Assembly: GCA_964406375.1 (NCBI GenBank)
Contig: CAYORM010000104.1
Coordinates: 1-8,456, forward strand
Reading direction: 5' to 3'
Source: CAYORM01 sp964406375
GTDB taxonomy: Bacteria > Pseudomonadota > Alphaproteobacteria > DSM-16000 > Inquilinaceae
DNA: 8,456 bases
Positions 1-7,254 of this stretch are shown here, piece by piece. The position numbers were made by a program, and so were the translations under genes. The notes under the pieces were generated by a model. The model had not been told where the DNA came from. It searched no databases and saw only the letters and a list, made by a program, of their open reading frames with translations. How positions within the stretch are numbered: the first letter of the stretch is position 1; every line of letters begins with the position of its first letter.

Positions 1-182
1 TGGGATCCTGCGCCAACGGCGGCGGCTACTATCACTATTCCTATTCGGTGGTGCGTGGCTGCGACCGCGTCGTGCCGGTCGACATCTACGTCCCCGGCTG
101 CCCGCCGAGCGCCGAAGCGCTGGTCTATGGTGTCATGCAGCTCCAGAAGAAGATCCGGCGCGGCAGCCGGCTCGCGCGGTGA
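1..182 (+). CDS. nuoB: NADH-quinone oxidoreductase subunit B, C-terminal fragment (5' end outside window)
   Basis: This is the last 59 codons of NuoB, read in the frame starting at base 3 and ending with TGA at 180-182. NuoB is the peripheral-arm subunit that carries 4Fe-4S cluster N2, the final electron donor to ubiquinone (bovine PSST homologue). Two of the four N2 cysteines are visible: one in GSCANGGGYY (codon at 9-11) and one in VPGCPPSAEAL. The adjacent-cysteine pair that supplies the other two ligands lies upstream of the window. The segments YSVVRGCDRVVPVDIYVPGC and VYGVMQLQKKI are typical of the family C-terminus, and the protein ends in a short basic tail, GSRLAR. nuoC follows at once. 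The fragment is cut by the window edge and is not a pseudogene. Confidence 0.97.
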   Translation, partial: GSCANGGGYYHYSYSVVRGCDRVVPVDIYVPGCPPSAEALVYGVMQLQKKIRRGSRLAR

Positions 183-184
183 GG
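181..184 (+). promoter_or_regulatory. Shine-Dalgarno-like GAGG deciding the nuoC start
   Basis: GAGG lies six bases before the GTG at 191, a good spacing for a ribosome binding site. The earlier in-frame GTG at 179, which overlaps the nuoB stop codon, has no comparable purine tract before it. This favours 191 as the nuoC start. Confidence 0.5.
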
Positions 185-190
185 GTGGCG

Positions 191-856
191 GTGAGAGTCG
201 ATATCGACATGCTCGCCGGTCTCGGCCGGACGATCGCGGCGGCGCTGGGCGAGGACGTGCTGGAGCACGGCGTCACGGCGACGGGCGAGCTCGAGATCCT
301 GGCCCGACGCGAGTCGATCGGCCGGGTGCTGACCCATCTGCGCGTCGATCCGGCCTGCCGGTTCGAGCAGCTCACCGATCTGTGCGGCGCCGATTATCCG
401 GCGCGCCCGGAACGGTTCGATGTCGTCTACCACCTGCTCAGCTTCAGCCGGAACCTGCGGGTCCGGGTGAAGGTCCGCACCGATGAGGAGACGCCGGTGC
501 CGTCGGTCGCCGATGTGTTCCCGGCGGCGACCTGGTATGAGCGGGAGGCCTGGGATCTCTACGGCATCTTCTTCGACGGCAATCCCGACCTCCGGCGGAT
601 CCTCACCGATTACGGTTTCGAGGGGCATCCGCTGCGCAAGGACTTCCCGCTGACCGGCTATGTCGAGGTGCGCTACGACGTCGAGCAGCGGCGTGTGGTC
701 TACGAGCCGGTGAAGCTGACCCAGGATTTCCGCACCTTCGATTTCCTCAGCCCCTGGGAGGGAATGACGCCGGACGGACCGGGTCTTTTGCCGGGTGACG
801 AGAAGGCGAATGTGGACGCGCCCGCCGGCCCCGTGCCGCCGGCCGCGAAGGCGTGA
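191..856 (+). CDS. nuoC: NADH-quinone oxidoreductase subunit C (30 kDa subunit)
   Basis: NuoC is a cofactor-free subunit of the hydrophilic arm that packs against NuoD and NuoB and stabilises the quinone-reducing module. From GTG at 191 the protein has 221 residues. The family signature is clear: EREAWDLYGIFFDGN at about residues 117-131, then LTDYGFEGHPLRKDFPLTGY and the conserved VVYEPV and FDFLSPWEG blocks. LLPGDEKAN near the end is a usual alphaproteobacterial ending and is followed here by about 15 extra Pro/Ala-rich residues. It is a stand-alone gene, not the nuoCD fusion of E. coli. The start is uncertain: GTG 179 would overlap the nuoB stop and add four residues, and ATG 209 would remove six. 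GAGG at 181-184 supports 191. The stop precedes the nuoD ATG by four bases. Confidence 0.95.
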   Translation: MRVDIDMLAGLGRTIAAALGEDVLEHGVTATGELEILARRESIGRVLTHLRVDPACRFEQLTDLCGADYPARPERFDVVYHLLSFSRNLRVRVKVRTDEETPVPSVADVFPAATWYEREAWDLYGIFFDGNPDLRRILTDYGFEGHPLRKDFPLTGYVEVRYDVEQRRVVYEPVKLTQDFRTFDFLSPWEGMTPDGPGLLPGDEKANVDAPAGPVPPAAKA

Positions 857-860
857 GGCC

Positions 861-2042
861 ATGGCCGAGTCCCATATCAAGCCCTACACGATGAATTTCG
901 GGCCGCAGCATCCTGCGGCCCATGGTGTGCTGCGCCTCGTCCTCGAACTCGATGGCGAGACGGTCGAGCGGGCCGACCCGCATATCGGCCTGCTGCATCG
1001 CGGCACCGAGAAGCTCATCGAGTACAAGACCTACCTGCAGGCGACGCCCTATTTCGACCGGCTCGACTACGTCGCGCCGATGAACCAGGAGCACGCCTTC
1101 GCCCTCGCGGTCGAGCGGCTGCTCGGCATTGAGGTGCCGGAGCGGGGCCAGTACATCCGCGTGCTGTTCTCCGAGATCTCGCGGATCCTCAACCATCTCC
1201 TGAACATCACGACCTTCGCGCTCGATGTCGGCGCGACGACGCCGTCGCTCTGGGGCTTCGAGGATCGCGAGATCCTGATGGAGTTCTATGAGCGCGTCTC
1301 GGGCGCGCGGCTGCACGCCAATTATTTCCGCCCCGGCGGGGTGGCCTGGGACATGCCCCCCGGGCTCGCAGAGGACATTCTCGCCTATACCGAGCGCCTG
1401 CCGAAGACGGTGGACGATCTCGAGCGGCTGCTGACCGACAATCGCGTCTTCAAGCAGCGCACCGTCGATATCGGCCGGGTGACGCTGGAGGAGGCGAAGG
1501 CATGGGGCTTCTCGGGCCCGGTGCTGCGCGCCTGCAACTTCGCCTGGGATCTGCGCAAGGCGCAGCCCTATGAGGTCTATGACCGGATGGATTTCGACAT
1601 CCCGGTCGGCCTGACGGGCGACTGCTATGCGCGCTACCTCGTCCGTGTCGAGGAGATGCGTCAGTCCAACCGCATCATCCGGCAGTGCCTCGAGCAAATG
1701 CCGAAGAGCGGCCCGGTCAAGATCCAGGACCACAAGATCACGCCGCCGCCGCGCGCCGAGATGAAGCGCTCGATGGAGGCGCTCATCCATCACTTCAAGC
1801 TCTATACCGAGGGCTATCATGTGCCGGCGGGCGAGGTTTACGCCGCGGTCGAGGCGCCGAAGGGCGAGTTCGCGGTCTATCTCGTCGCCGACGGCACCAA
1901 CCGGCCCTACCGGTGCCGGATCCGGGCGCCGGGCTTCCCGCATCTGCAGGGTCTCGACATGATGAGCCGCGGTCACATGCTGGCTGACGTGGTGGCGAAT
2001 ATCGGCAGCCTCGACATCGTGTTCGGGGAGATCGACCGATGA
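861..2042 (+). CDS. nuoD: NADH-quinone oxidoreductase subunit D (49 kDa subunit)
   Basis: NuoD forms the quinone-binding cavity with NuoB next to cluster N2. It descends from the large subunit of NiFe hydrogenases but binds no metal. The 393-residue product begins MAESHIKPYTMNFGPQHPAA, the classic family start. His21 (in HPAAHG) and Tyr70 (in RLDYVAPM) align, with the same 49-residue spacing, to His38 and Tyr87 of Thermus Nqo4, the pair known to hold the quinone headgroup. Other family blocks are HIGLLHRGTEKLIEYKTYLQ, FSEISRILNHLL, ANYFRPGG, VGLTGDCYARY and the C-terminal MMSRGHMLADVVANIGSLD. ATG 861 is preferred because homology begins there; the frame stays open upstream to 795, but only over nuoC. 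AAGG at 848-851 is nine bases away. The stop overlaps the nuoE start as ATGA. Confidence 0.98.
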   Translation: MAESHIKPYTMNFGPQHPAAHGVLRLVLELDGETVERADPHIGLLHRGTEKLIEYKTYLQATPYFDRLDYVAPMNQEHAFALAVERLLGIEVPERGQYIRVLFSEISRILNHLLNITTFALDVGATTPSLWGFEDREILMEFYERVSGARLHANYFRPGGVAWDMPPGLAEDILAYTERLPKTVDDLERLLTDNRVFKQRTVDIGRVTLEEAKAWGFSGPVLRACNFAWDLRKAQPYEVYDRMDFDIPVGLTGDCYARYLVRVEEMRQSNRIIRQCLEQMPKSGPVKIQDHKITPPPRAEMKRSMEALIHHFKLYTEGYHVPAGEVYAAVEAPKGEFAVYLVADGTNRPYRCRIRAPGFPHLQGLDMMSRGHMLADVVANIGSLDIVFGEIDR

Positions 2043-2863
2043 CGGCCGGACGCGTCGCACCGCCGGAGCTGCAGCCGGAGAGCTTCGCCTTCACGCCCGA
2101 GAACCGCGCGCTGGCCGAGCGGATCATCGCAAAGTATCCCGAGGGCAAGCAGCAGAGCGCGGCCATCCCGCTGCTCGACCTCGCCCAGCGGCAATGCGGC
2201 AACTGGCTGCCGCGCGCCGCCATGGATCACGTCGCCGACCTGCTCGAGGTGCCGCGGATCCGGATCTATGAGGTCGCCAGCTTCTACACGATGTTCAACC
2301 GCGCGCCGGTCGGGCGGTACTTCCTGCAGGTCTGCACGACCACGCCGTGTTGGCTGCGCGGCTCATCCGACGTGATGCGGGCAATTCGTGACCGCACCGG
2401 CTGCGGCAATCACGAGACCAGCGCCGACGGCACCTTCTCGGTGCTCGAGGTCGAATGCCTGGGCGCCTGCGTGAACGCACCGATGATGCAGGTGAACGAC
2501 GATTTCTACGAGGATCTCGACTACGACCGCACCTGCCGGCTGATCGATGCGCTCGCCGCCGGCGAGAAGCCCCAGATCGGCTCGGTGATCGGCCGGGCGG
2601 GATCGGAGCCGGTCGGCGGTGCGACGACGCTCACGGCATTGCGTGCCGGGGCCGCCCGCCCGTCCGTCGTCGGTGAGGGGCAGCCGGCCCAGCCGGCACC
2701 GGCCGACGGCGGTGAACCGCCGCCGCCCGAGGACGTCGCCGAGAGCCTGCGGGAACCGGGTGCCACTCGTGGCGACGCGACGCCGCAGAAGAAGGCGCGG
2801 CCGCAGGAGAAGATCGATCCGCCGGGCGACGCGGAGCGCTCGGGCGAGACGGGAGAAGGGTGA
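2039..2863 (+). CDS. nuoE: NADH-quinone oxidoreductase subunit E (24 kDa, 2Fe-2S cluster N1a)
   Basis: NuoE is the thioredoxin-fold 2Fe-2S subunit that pairs with NuoF in the NADH dehydrogenase module. Its N1a cluster sits near FMN, off the main electron path. The four ligands are all present: Cys99 and Cys104 (CTTTPC), Cys140 and Cys144 (CLGAC), matching the C-x4-C and C-x3-C family pattern. The N-terminal helical part contains LLDLAQRQCGNWLP and VPRIRIYEVASFYTMFN. The conserved core ends near residue 182, but the protein has 274 residues. The remaining 90 or so are rich in Pro, Ala, Gly, Glu and Arg and look disordered. E. coli NuoE is about 166 residues; longer tails are known in alphaproteobacteria. 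The start overlaps the nuoD stop (ATGA), with GGAG at 2027-2030 as ribosome binding site. The stop overlaps the nuoF start (TGATG). Confidence 0.97.
   Translation: MTAGRVAPPELQPESFAFTPENRALAERIIAKYPEGKQQSAAIPLLDLAQRQCGNWLPRAAMDHVADLLEVPRIRIYEVASFYTMFNRAPVGRYFLQVCTTTPCWLRGSSDVMRAIRDRTGCGNHETSADGTFSVLEVECLGACVNAPMMQVNDDFYEDLDYDRTCRLIDALAAGEKPQIGSVIGRAGSEPVGGATTLTALRAGAARPSVVGEGQPAQPAPADGGEPPPPEDVAESLREPGATRGDATPQKKARPQEKIDPPGDAERSGETGEG
2588..2860 (+). other. Low-complexity C-terminal tail of NuoE
   Basis: This part of nuoE, from about residue 184 to the end, has no cysteines or recognisable fold. It is made of Ala/Gly/Pro-rich stretches (for example AQPAPADGGEPPPP) followed by a charged end (KKARPQEK, DAERSGETGEG). 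It lies after the 2Fe-2S thioredoxin-like domain. I infer a disordered extension; its role, if any, is unknown. The boundary is approximate. Confidence 0.7.
2852..2855 (+). promoter_or_regulatory. Shine-Dalgarno GGAG deciding the nuoF start
   Basis: GGAG sits inside a purine-rich run (GGGAGAAGGG, 2851-2860) at the very end of nuoE. It is seven bases before the ATG at 2863 but only four before the alternative GTG at 2860. This favours the ATG, which shares its A with the nuoE TGA stop. Confidence 0.55.
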
Positions 2864-4161
2864 TGCTGCGCGACGAGGACCGCATCTTCACCAATCTCTA
2901 CGGTTGGGATGACTGGCGCCTGGCCGGTGCGCGCCGGCGCGGCGTCTGGTCGAACACGGCCGCGCTGATCGCGCTCGGCCGCGACAAGATCGTCGAGGAG
3001 ATCAAGGCGTCGGGCCTGCGCGGGCGGGGCGGGGCCGGCTTCCCGACCGGGCTCAAATGGTCGTTCATGCCAAAGGAGAGCAAGGACGGCCGGCCGAGCT
3101 ATCTCGTCATCAACGCCGATGAGAGCGAGCCCGGTACCTGCAAGGATCGTGACATCCTGCGCTTTGACCCGCATCGGCTGATCGAGGGGGCGCTCGTCTC
3201 CTCCTTCGCGATGGGGGCGCATGCCTGCTATATCTATATCCGCGGCGAGTTCTACGGCGAGGCCTCGCACGTCCAGCAGGCGATCGACGAGGCCTATGAG
3301 GCGGGGCTCCTCGGCCGCAATGCCGCCGGCTCGGGCTGGGATTTCGACCTCTATCTGCATCGCGGCGCCGGCGCCTATATCTGCGGCGAGGAGACCGCGC
3401 TGCTCGAGAGCCTCGAGGGCAAGAAGGGCCAGCCGCGCAACAAGCCGCCTTTCCCGGCCGGGGCGGGCCTCTATGGCTGCCCGACGACGGTCAACAATGT
3501 CGAGACGATCGCCGTGGTGCCGGAGATCCTGCGCCGCGGCAGCGACTGGTTCGCCAGCATCGGCCGGCCGAAGAATTCCGGCACGAAGATCTTCTGCATC
3601 TCCGGCCATGTCGAACGCCCCTGCAATGTCGAGGAGGCCCTTGGCATCCCGATGCGGGAGCTGATCGAGGTGCATGCCGGCGGCGTGCGGGGCGGCTGGG
3701 ATAATCTCAAGGCTGTCATCCCCGGCGGGTCGTCGACGCCGCTCCTGCCGCGCGAGATCTGCGACACGGTGCTGATGGATTTCGACTCGCTGCGCGAGGT
3801 GAAGTCCGGCCTGGGCACCGCCGGGCTGATCGTCATGGACCAGTCGACCGACATCGTCTACGCGATCGCCCGGCTGTCGCGTTTCTACATGCATGAGAGC
3901 TGCGGCCAGTGCACGCCGTGCCGCGAGGGTACGGGCTGGCTGTACCGGGTGATGACGCGCATGGTCGAGGGCAATGCGCGGGCCGATGAGATCGACATGC
4001 TGCTCGAGGTGACGCGCCAGATCGAGGGCCACACGATCTGCGCGCTCGGCGACGCCGCCGCCTGGCCGGTGCAGGGGCTGATCCGGCACTTCCGCGACGA
4101 GATGGAGGAGAGGATCCGCCAGTATCGCGACCGCGCCTTCCGCGCCGAAGCGGCGGAGTGA
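2863..4161 (+). CDS. nuoF: NADH-quinone oxidoreductase subunit F (51 kDa; NADH, FMN, cluster N3)
   Basis: NuoF is the entry point of complex I: it binds NADH, passes hydride to FMN, then sends single electrons to 4Fe-4S cluster N3. The 432-residue protein has the glycine-rich nucleotide-binding stretch GLRGRGGAGFPTGLKW (51-66), the flavin/NADH-site block NADESEPGTCKDR (84-96) and GAGAYICGEETALLESLEG (168-186). N3 ligands are Cys347, Cys350 and Cys353 (SCGQCTPCREG) plus Cys393 (HTICALGD). Length and motifs closely match alphaproteobacterial and mitochondrial 51-kDa subunits. A GTG at 2860 could add one residue, but ATG 2863 has better ribosome-binding spacing. The gene is coupled to nuoE by the TGATG overlap and leaves four bases before nuoG. 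No ligand is missing. Confidence 0.98.
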   Translation: MLRDEDRIFTNLYGWDDWRLAGARRRGVWSNTAALIALGRDKIVEEIKASGLRGRGGAGFPTGLKWSFMPKESKDGRPSYLVINADESEPGTCKDRDILRFDPHRLIEGALVSSFAMGAHACYIYIRGEFYGEASHVQQAIDEAYEAGLLGRNAAGSGWDFDLYLHRGAGAYICGEETALLESLEGKKGQPRNKPPFPAGAGLYGCPTTVNNVETIAVVPEILRRGSDWFASIGRPKNSGTKIFCISGHVERPCNVEEALGIPMRELIEVHAGGVRGGWDNLKAVIPGGSSTPLLPREICDTVLMDFDSLREVKSGLGTAGLIVMDQSTDIVYAIARLSRFYMHESCGQCTPCREGTGWLYRVMTRMVEGNARADEIDMLLEVTRQIEGHTICALGDAAAWPVQGLIRHFRDEMEERIRQYRDRAFRAEAAE

Positions 4162-4165
4162 CATC

Positions 4166-6223
4166 ATGCCCAAGCTGACGATCGACGGCATCGAGATCGA
4201 GGTCGAGCCCGGCACTTCCGTGCTGCAGGCCTGCGAGCGTCTCGGCATCGAAGTGCCGCGTTTCTGCTATCACGACCGCCTGTCGGTGCCGGCGAACTGC
4301 CGCATGTGCCTCGTCGAGGTCGAGCGGTCGCCGAAGCCGGTCGCATCCTGCGCCATGCCCTGCGGCGACGGGATGGTGGTGAAGACCGACACGCCGATGG
4401 TCCACAAGGCCCGCAAGGGCGTGATGGAGTTCCTGCTCATCAACCATCCGCTCGACTGCCCGATCTGCGATCAAGGCGGTGAGTGCGACCTGCAGGATCA
4501 GGCCGTCGCCTATGGCTTCGATCGCGGCCGCTATGCGGAGAACAAGCGCGCGGTGACGGAGAAGGAGCTCGGTCCGCTGATCGAGACCTTCATGACGCGC
4601 TGCATCCATTGCACCCGCTGCATCCGCTTCATCGACGAGATCGCAGGCGTTCCTGTGCTCGGCGCGACCGAGCGTGGCGAGAACATGGAGGTGGGTACCT
4701 ATGTCGAGCGGGCGATCGCCTCGGAGCTCTCGGGCAATCTCGTCGATGTCTGCCCGGTCGGCGCGCTGACCTCAAAGCCCTACGCCTTCACCGCGCGGCC
4801 CTGGGAGCTGCGCAAGACCGAGAGCATCGACGTGCTCGACGCGGTCGGCTCGAACATCCGCATCGACGCCCGCGGCGGCGAGGTGATGCGGGTGCTGCCG
4901 CGGCTGCATGAGGACGTCAACGAGGAGTGGATCAGCGACAAGACGCGCTTCGCCATCGACGGACTGCGTCGCCGGCGCCTCGACCGGCCCTGGGTACGCA
5001 TCGAGGGCCGGATGGCCCGGGCGAGCTGGGACGATGCCTTCGCGGCGATCGCCGCGCGGCTATCGGGGATCGACGGCCGGCGCGTCGCGGCGATCGCCGG
5101 TGATCTCGCCGATGCCGAGGCGATGCTGGCGCTGAAGGATCTGATGGCGGCGCTCGGTTCGCCGCATCTCGATTGCCGGCAGGACGGCACGAAGCTCGAG
5201 GCCGGTCCGCGCGTCTCCTATCTCTTCAACAGCGGCATCGCCGGGATCGAACAGGCCGACGCGATCCTGCTCGTCGGCACCAACCCGCGCGCCGAGGCGG
5301 TGATGGTCAATGCCCGCATCCGCAAGCGCTGGCTGAAGGGCGGGCTGAAGGTCGGGGTGATCGGTCCGGAGACGGATCTGACCTATCGTGCCCGGCATAT
5401 CGGCACGGGGCCGCAGAGCCTCGAGGCGATCCTCGATGGCAGCGATCCCTTCGCCGAGGTGCTGCGGGGCGCTGAGGCGCCGATGATCGTCGTGGGGCAG
5501 GGGGCGCTGCGGCGCGCCGATGGCGCCGCCATCCTCGATCTCTGCCGCCGGCTGGCCGAGGAGGCGGGCGTCGTCCGCGACGGCTGGAACGGCTTCAACG
5601 TGCTGCACACGGCGGCCGCCCGCGTCGGCGGGCTCGATCTCGGCTTCGTGCCGGGCGAGGGCGGGCGCGACGTCGAGGGCATCCTGGCCGGGGCCGGTGC
5701 GGGCGAGATCGACGTGGTCTTCCTGCTCGGCGCCGACGAGATCGACACCTCTAGGCTTGGTAACGCCTTCGTCGTCTATATCGGCACGCATGGCGACCGC
5801 GGTGCCCACCGCGCCGATGTGATCCTGCCGGGCGCGGCCTATACCGAGAAGAGCGGCACCTGGGTGAACACCGAAGGGCGGGTGCAACAGAGCCGCATGG
5901 CGGTCTTCCCGCCGGGCGAGGCGCGCGAGGATTGGAAGATCCTGCGGGCGCTCAGCGACCGGCTGGGTCGTCCCTTGCCTTATGACACGCTGTGGCAGCT
6001 GCGCCGGCGTCTGGCCGAGGTCAATCCGCGATTCGGTGAGATCGACGTGCTGCCGGTCGAGCCGTGGGCGGCGTTCGGCGCGGCGGGGCCGATCGATGCG
6101 GCGCCCTTCGCGCCGGCCATCGAGACCTTCTATATGACCGATCCGATCAGCCGGGCGTCGGAGACGATGGCCGCCTGTATCGAGGCGTTCTCGGGCGGCG
6201 GCATGCGCGCCGCGGCGGAGTGA
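4166..6223 (+). CDS. nuoG: NADH-quinone oxidoreductase subunit G (75 kDa; clusters N1b, N4, N5)
   Basis: NuoG carries electrons from NuoF towards NuoI. The 685-residue protein starts with a ferredoxin-like domain holding N1b (Cys34, Cys45, Cys48, Cys62). N5 follows with its unusual histidine ligand (His94, Cys98, Cys101, Cys107, in HPLDCPICDQGGEC), then N4 (Cys146, Cys149, Cys152, Cys196). From about residue 215 there is a molybdopterin-oxidoreductase-like domain that is degenerate in complex I and not expected to bind molybdenum. No cysteines appear around residues 215-260, so the extra N7 cluster of E. coli NuoG (908 aa) is absent; the length is that of mitochondrial 75-kDa homologues. The conserved block HRADVILPGAAYTEKSGTWV lies near residues 548-567. 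GGAG at 4155-4158 is the ribosome binding site, seven bases from ATG. A short patch of unusual codons occurs at 5750-5761. Confidence 0.98.
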   Translation: MPKLTIDGIEIEVEPGTSVLQACERLGIEVPRFCYHDRLSVPANCRMCLVEVERSPKPVASCAMPCGDGMVVKTDTPMVHKARKGVMEFLLINHPLDCPICDQGGECDLQDQAVAYGFDRGRYAENKRAVTEKELGPLIETFMTRCIHCTRCIRFIDEIAGVPVLGATERGENMEVGTYVERAIASELSGNLVDVCPVGALTSKPYAFTARPWELRKTESIDVLDAVGSNIRIDARGGEVMRVLPRLHEDVNEEWISDKTRFAIDGLRRRRLDRPWVRIEGRMARASWDDAFAAIAARLSGIDGRRVAAIAGDLADAEAMLALKDLMAALGSPHLDCRQDGTKLEAGPRVSYLFNSGIAGIEQADAILLVGTNPRAEAVMVNARIRKRWLKGGLKVGVIGPETDLTYRARHIGTGPQSLEAILDGSDPFAEVLRGAEAPMIVVGQGALRRADGAAILDLCRRLAEEAGVVRDGWNGFNVLHTAAARVGGLDLGFVPGEGGRDVEGILAGAGAGEIDVVFLLGADEIDTSRLGNAFVVYIGTHGDRGAHRADVILPGAAYTEKSGTWVNTEGRVQQSRMAVFPPGEAREDWKILRALSDRLGRPLPYDTLWQLRRRLAEVNPRFGEIDVLPVEPWAAFGAAGPIDAAPFAPAIETFYMTDPISRASETMAACIEAFSGGGMRAAAE

Positions 6224-6233
6224 GGCGGCGGGG

Positions 6234-7241
6234 ATGGATTTCTGGAGCGGATACGCCTGGCCGATGATCATCACGGTGCTGCAGATCCTCGCGATCGTGC
6301 TGCCCCTGATCGTCGGTGTCGCCTACCTGACCTATGCAGAGCGCAAGGTGATGGCGGCGATGCAGCTGCGCCAGGGCCCGATGACCGTCGGCCCGTTCGG
6401 CCTGCTGCAGCCGCTTGCCGACGGCATCAAGCTGATCGCCAAGGAGACGATCATCCCGACCGGCGCGAACCGGTTCCTGTTCGTCATCGCGCCGATGCTG
6501 ACCTTCCTGCTCAGCCTCGTCGCCTGGGCGGTGATCCCGTTCGACGAGGGCTGGGTCCTGGCCGACATCAATGTCGGCATCCTCTACCTGTTCGCGATCT
6601 CCTCGCTCGGCGTTTACGGCATCATCATCGCCGGCTGGGCGTCCAACTCGAAATACGCCTTCCTGGGCGGGCTGCGCTCGGCGGCGCAGATGGTGTCCTA
6701 CGAGGTCTCGATCGGCTTCGTGATGATCACCGTCCTGCTCTGCGTCGGCTCGCTCAACCTGTCCGACATCGTGCGGGCGCAGGAGGGGCTGTGGTTCGCC
6801 ATCCCCCACCTGCCGATGTTCGTGATCTTCTTCGTCTCGGCACTGGCCGAGACCAATCGTGCGCCCTTCGACCTGCCGGAGGGTGAGTCCGAGATCACGG
6901 GCGGCTTCATGGTCGAATATTCGTCCATGACCTACGCGCTGTTCTTCCTCGGCGAATACGCGAACATGATCCTGATGAGCGGGATGACGACCATCCTGTT
7001 CCTGGGTGGCTGGCTGCCGCCGGTCTCGGTCGCGCCCTTCACCTGGATCCCTGGCGTCATCTGGTTCCTGCTCAAGGTCTGCCTGTGTCTGTTCGTGTTC
7101 ATCTGGGTGCGCGCGACGCTGCCGCGTTTCCGCTATGACCAGCTCATGCGGCTCGGCTGGAAGGTGTTCCTGCCGTTCTCGCTGTTCTGGGTGATCCTCA
7201 CCGCCGGCGTGCTCGTCGGCTTCGGCTGGCTGCCGGATTGA
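6234..7241 (+). CDS. nuoH: NADH-quinone oxidoreductase subunit H (ND1 homologue, membrane)
   Basis: NuoH is the inner-membrane subunit that joins the two arms of complex I and forms the entrance tunnel for ubiquinone, together with the start of the acidic path linking quinone reduction to proton pumping. The 335-residue protein is very hydrophobic, with about eight membrane segments (roughly 11-33, 80-102, 114-136, 155-177, 188-206, 233-257, 272-293, 311-332). Family blocks are AERKVMAAMQLRQGP (35-49), GWASNSKYAFLGGLRSAAQM (134-153), ALAETNRAPFDLPEGESEI (203-221) and RATLPRFRYDQLM (293-305). The acidic loop residues Glu216, Glu218, Glu220 and Glu228 are present. The start lies ten bases after the nuoG stop, with GAGG at 6222-6225 overlapping that stop. 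Length is normal for the family. Confidence 0.98.
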   Translation: MDFWSGYAWPMIITVLQILAIVLPLIVGVAYLTYAERKVMAAMQLRQGPMTVGPFGLLQPLADGIKLIAKETIIPTGANRFLFVIAPMLTFLLSLVAWAVIPFDEGWVLADINVGILYLFAISSLGVYGIIIAGWASNSKYAFLGGLRSAAQMVSYEVSIGFVMITVLLCVGSLNLSDIVRAQEGLWFAIPHLPMFVIFFVSALAETNRAPFDLPEGESEITGGFMVEYSSMTYALFFLGEYANMILMSGMTTILFLGGWLPPVSVAPFTWIPGVIWFLLKVCLCLFVFIWVRATLPRFRYDQLMRLGWKVFLPFSLFWVILTAGVLVGFGWLPD

Positions 7242-7254
7242 GAGGCACGAGACG

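Noticed and set aside
795..860. Upstream extension of the nuoD frame
   Set aside because: It overlaps the nuoC end and has no NuoD-like residues. Homology starts at ATG 861.
747..2060. Long antisense open frame (437 codons) opposite nuoD
   Set aside because: Composition artefact of high GC opposite a conserved gene; no recognisable domain.
2521..4248. Long antisense open frame (575 codons) opposite nuoE-nuoF-nuoG
   Set aside because: It lies entirely opposite conserved genes with complete motifs. Its product is an Arg/Ala/Asp/His-rich sequence typical of the reverse complement of GC-rich codons and shows no family motif.
4227..4363. Possible extra ligand Cys66 near N1b in NuoG (CAMPC)
   Set aside because: The spacing to the first three ligands fits Cys62 as in mitochondrial 75-kDa homologues, so the extra cysteine needs no added cluster.
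4596..4640. Apparent short tandem repeat reading His-Pro-Leu in a + shadow frame
   Set aside because: It comes from the cysteine-spaced N4 motif of nuoG (CIHCTRCIRF) read out of frame and is not a DNA repeat array.
5060..6274. Antisense open frame (404 codons) opposite nuoG
   Set aside because: Same artefact: it mirrors the nuoG codon pattern and has no start context or domain.
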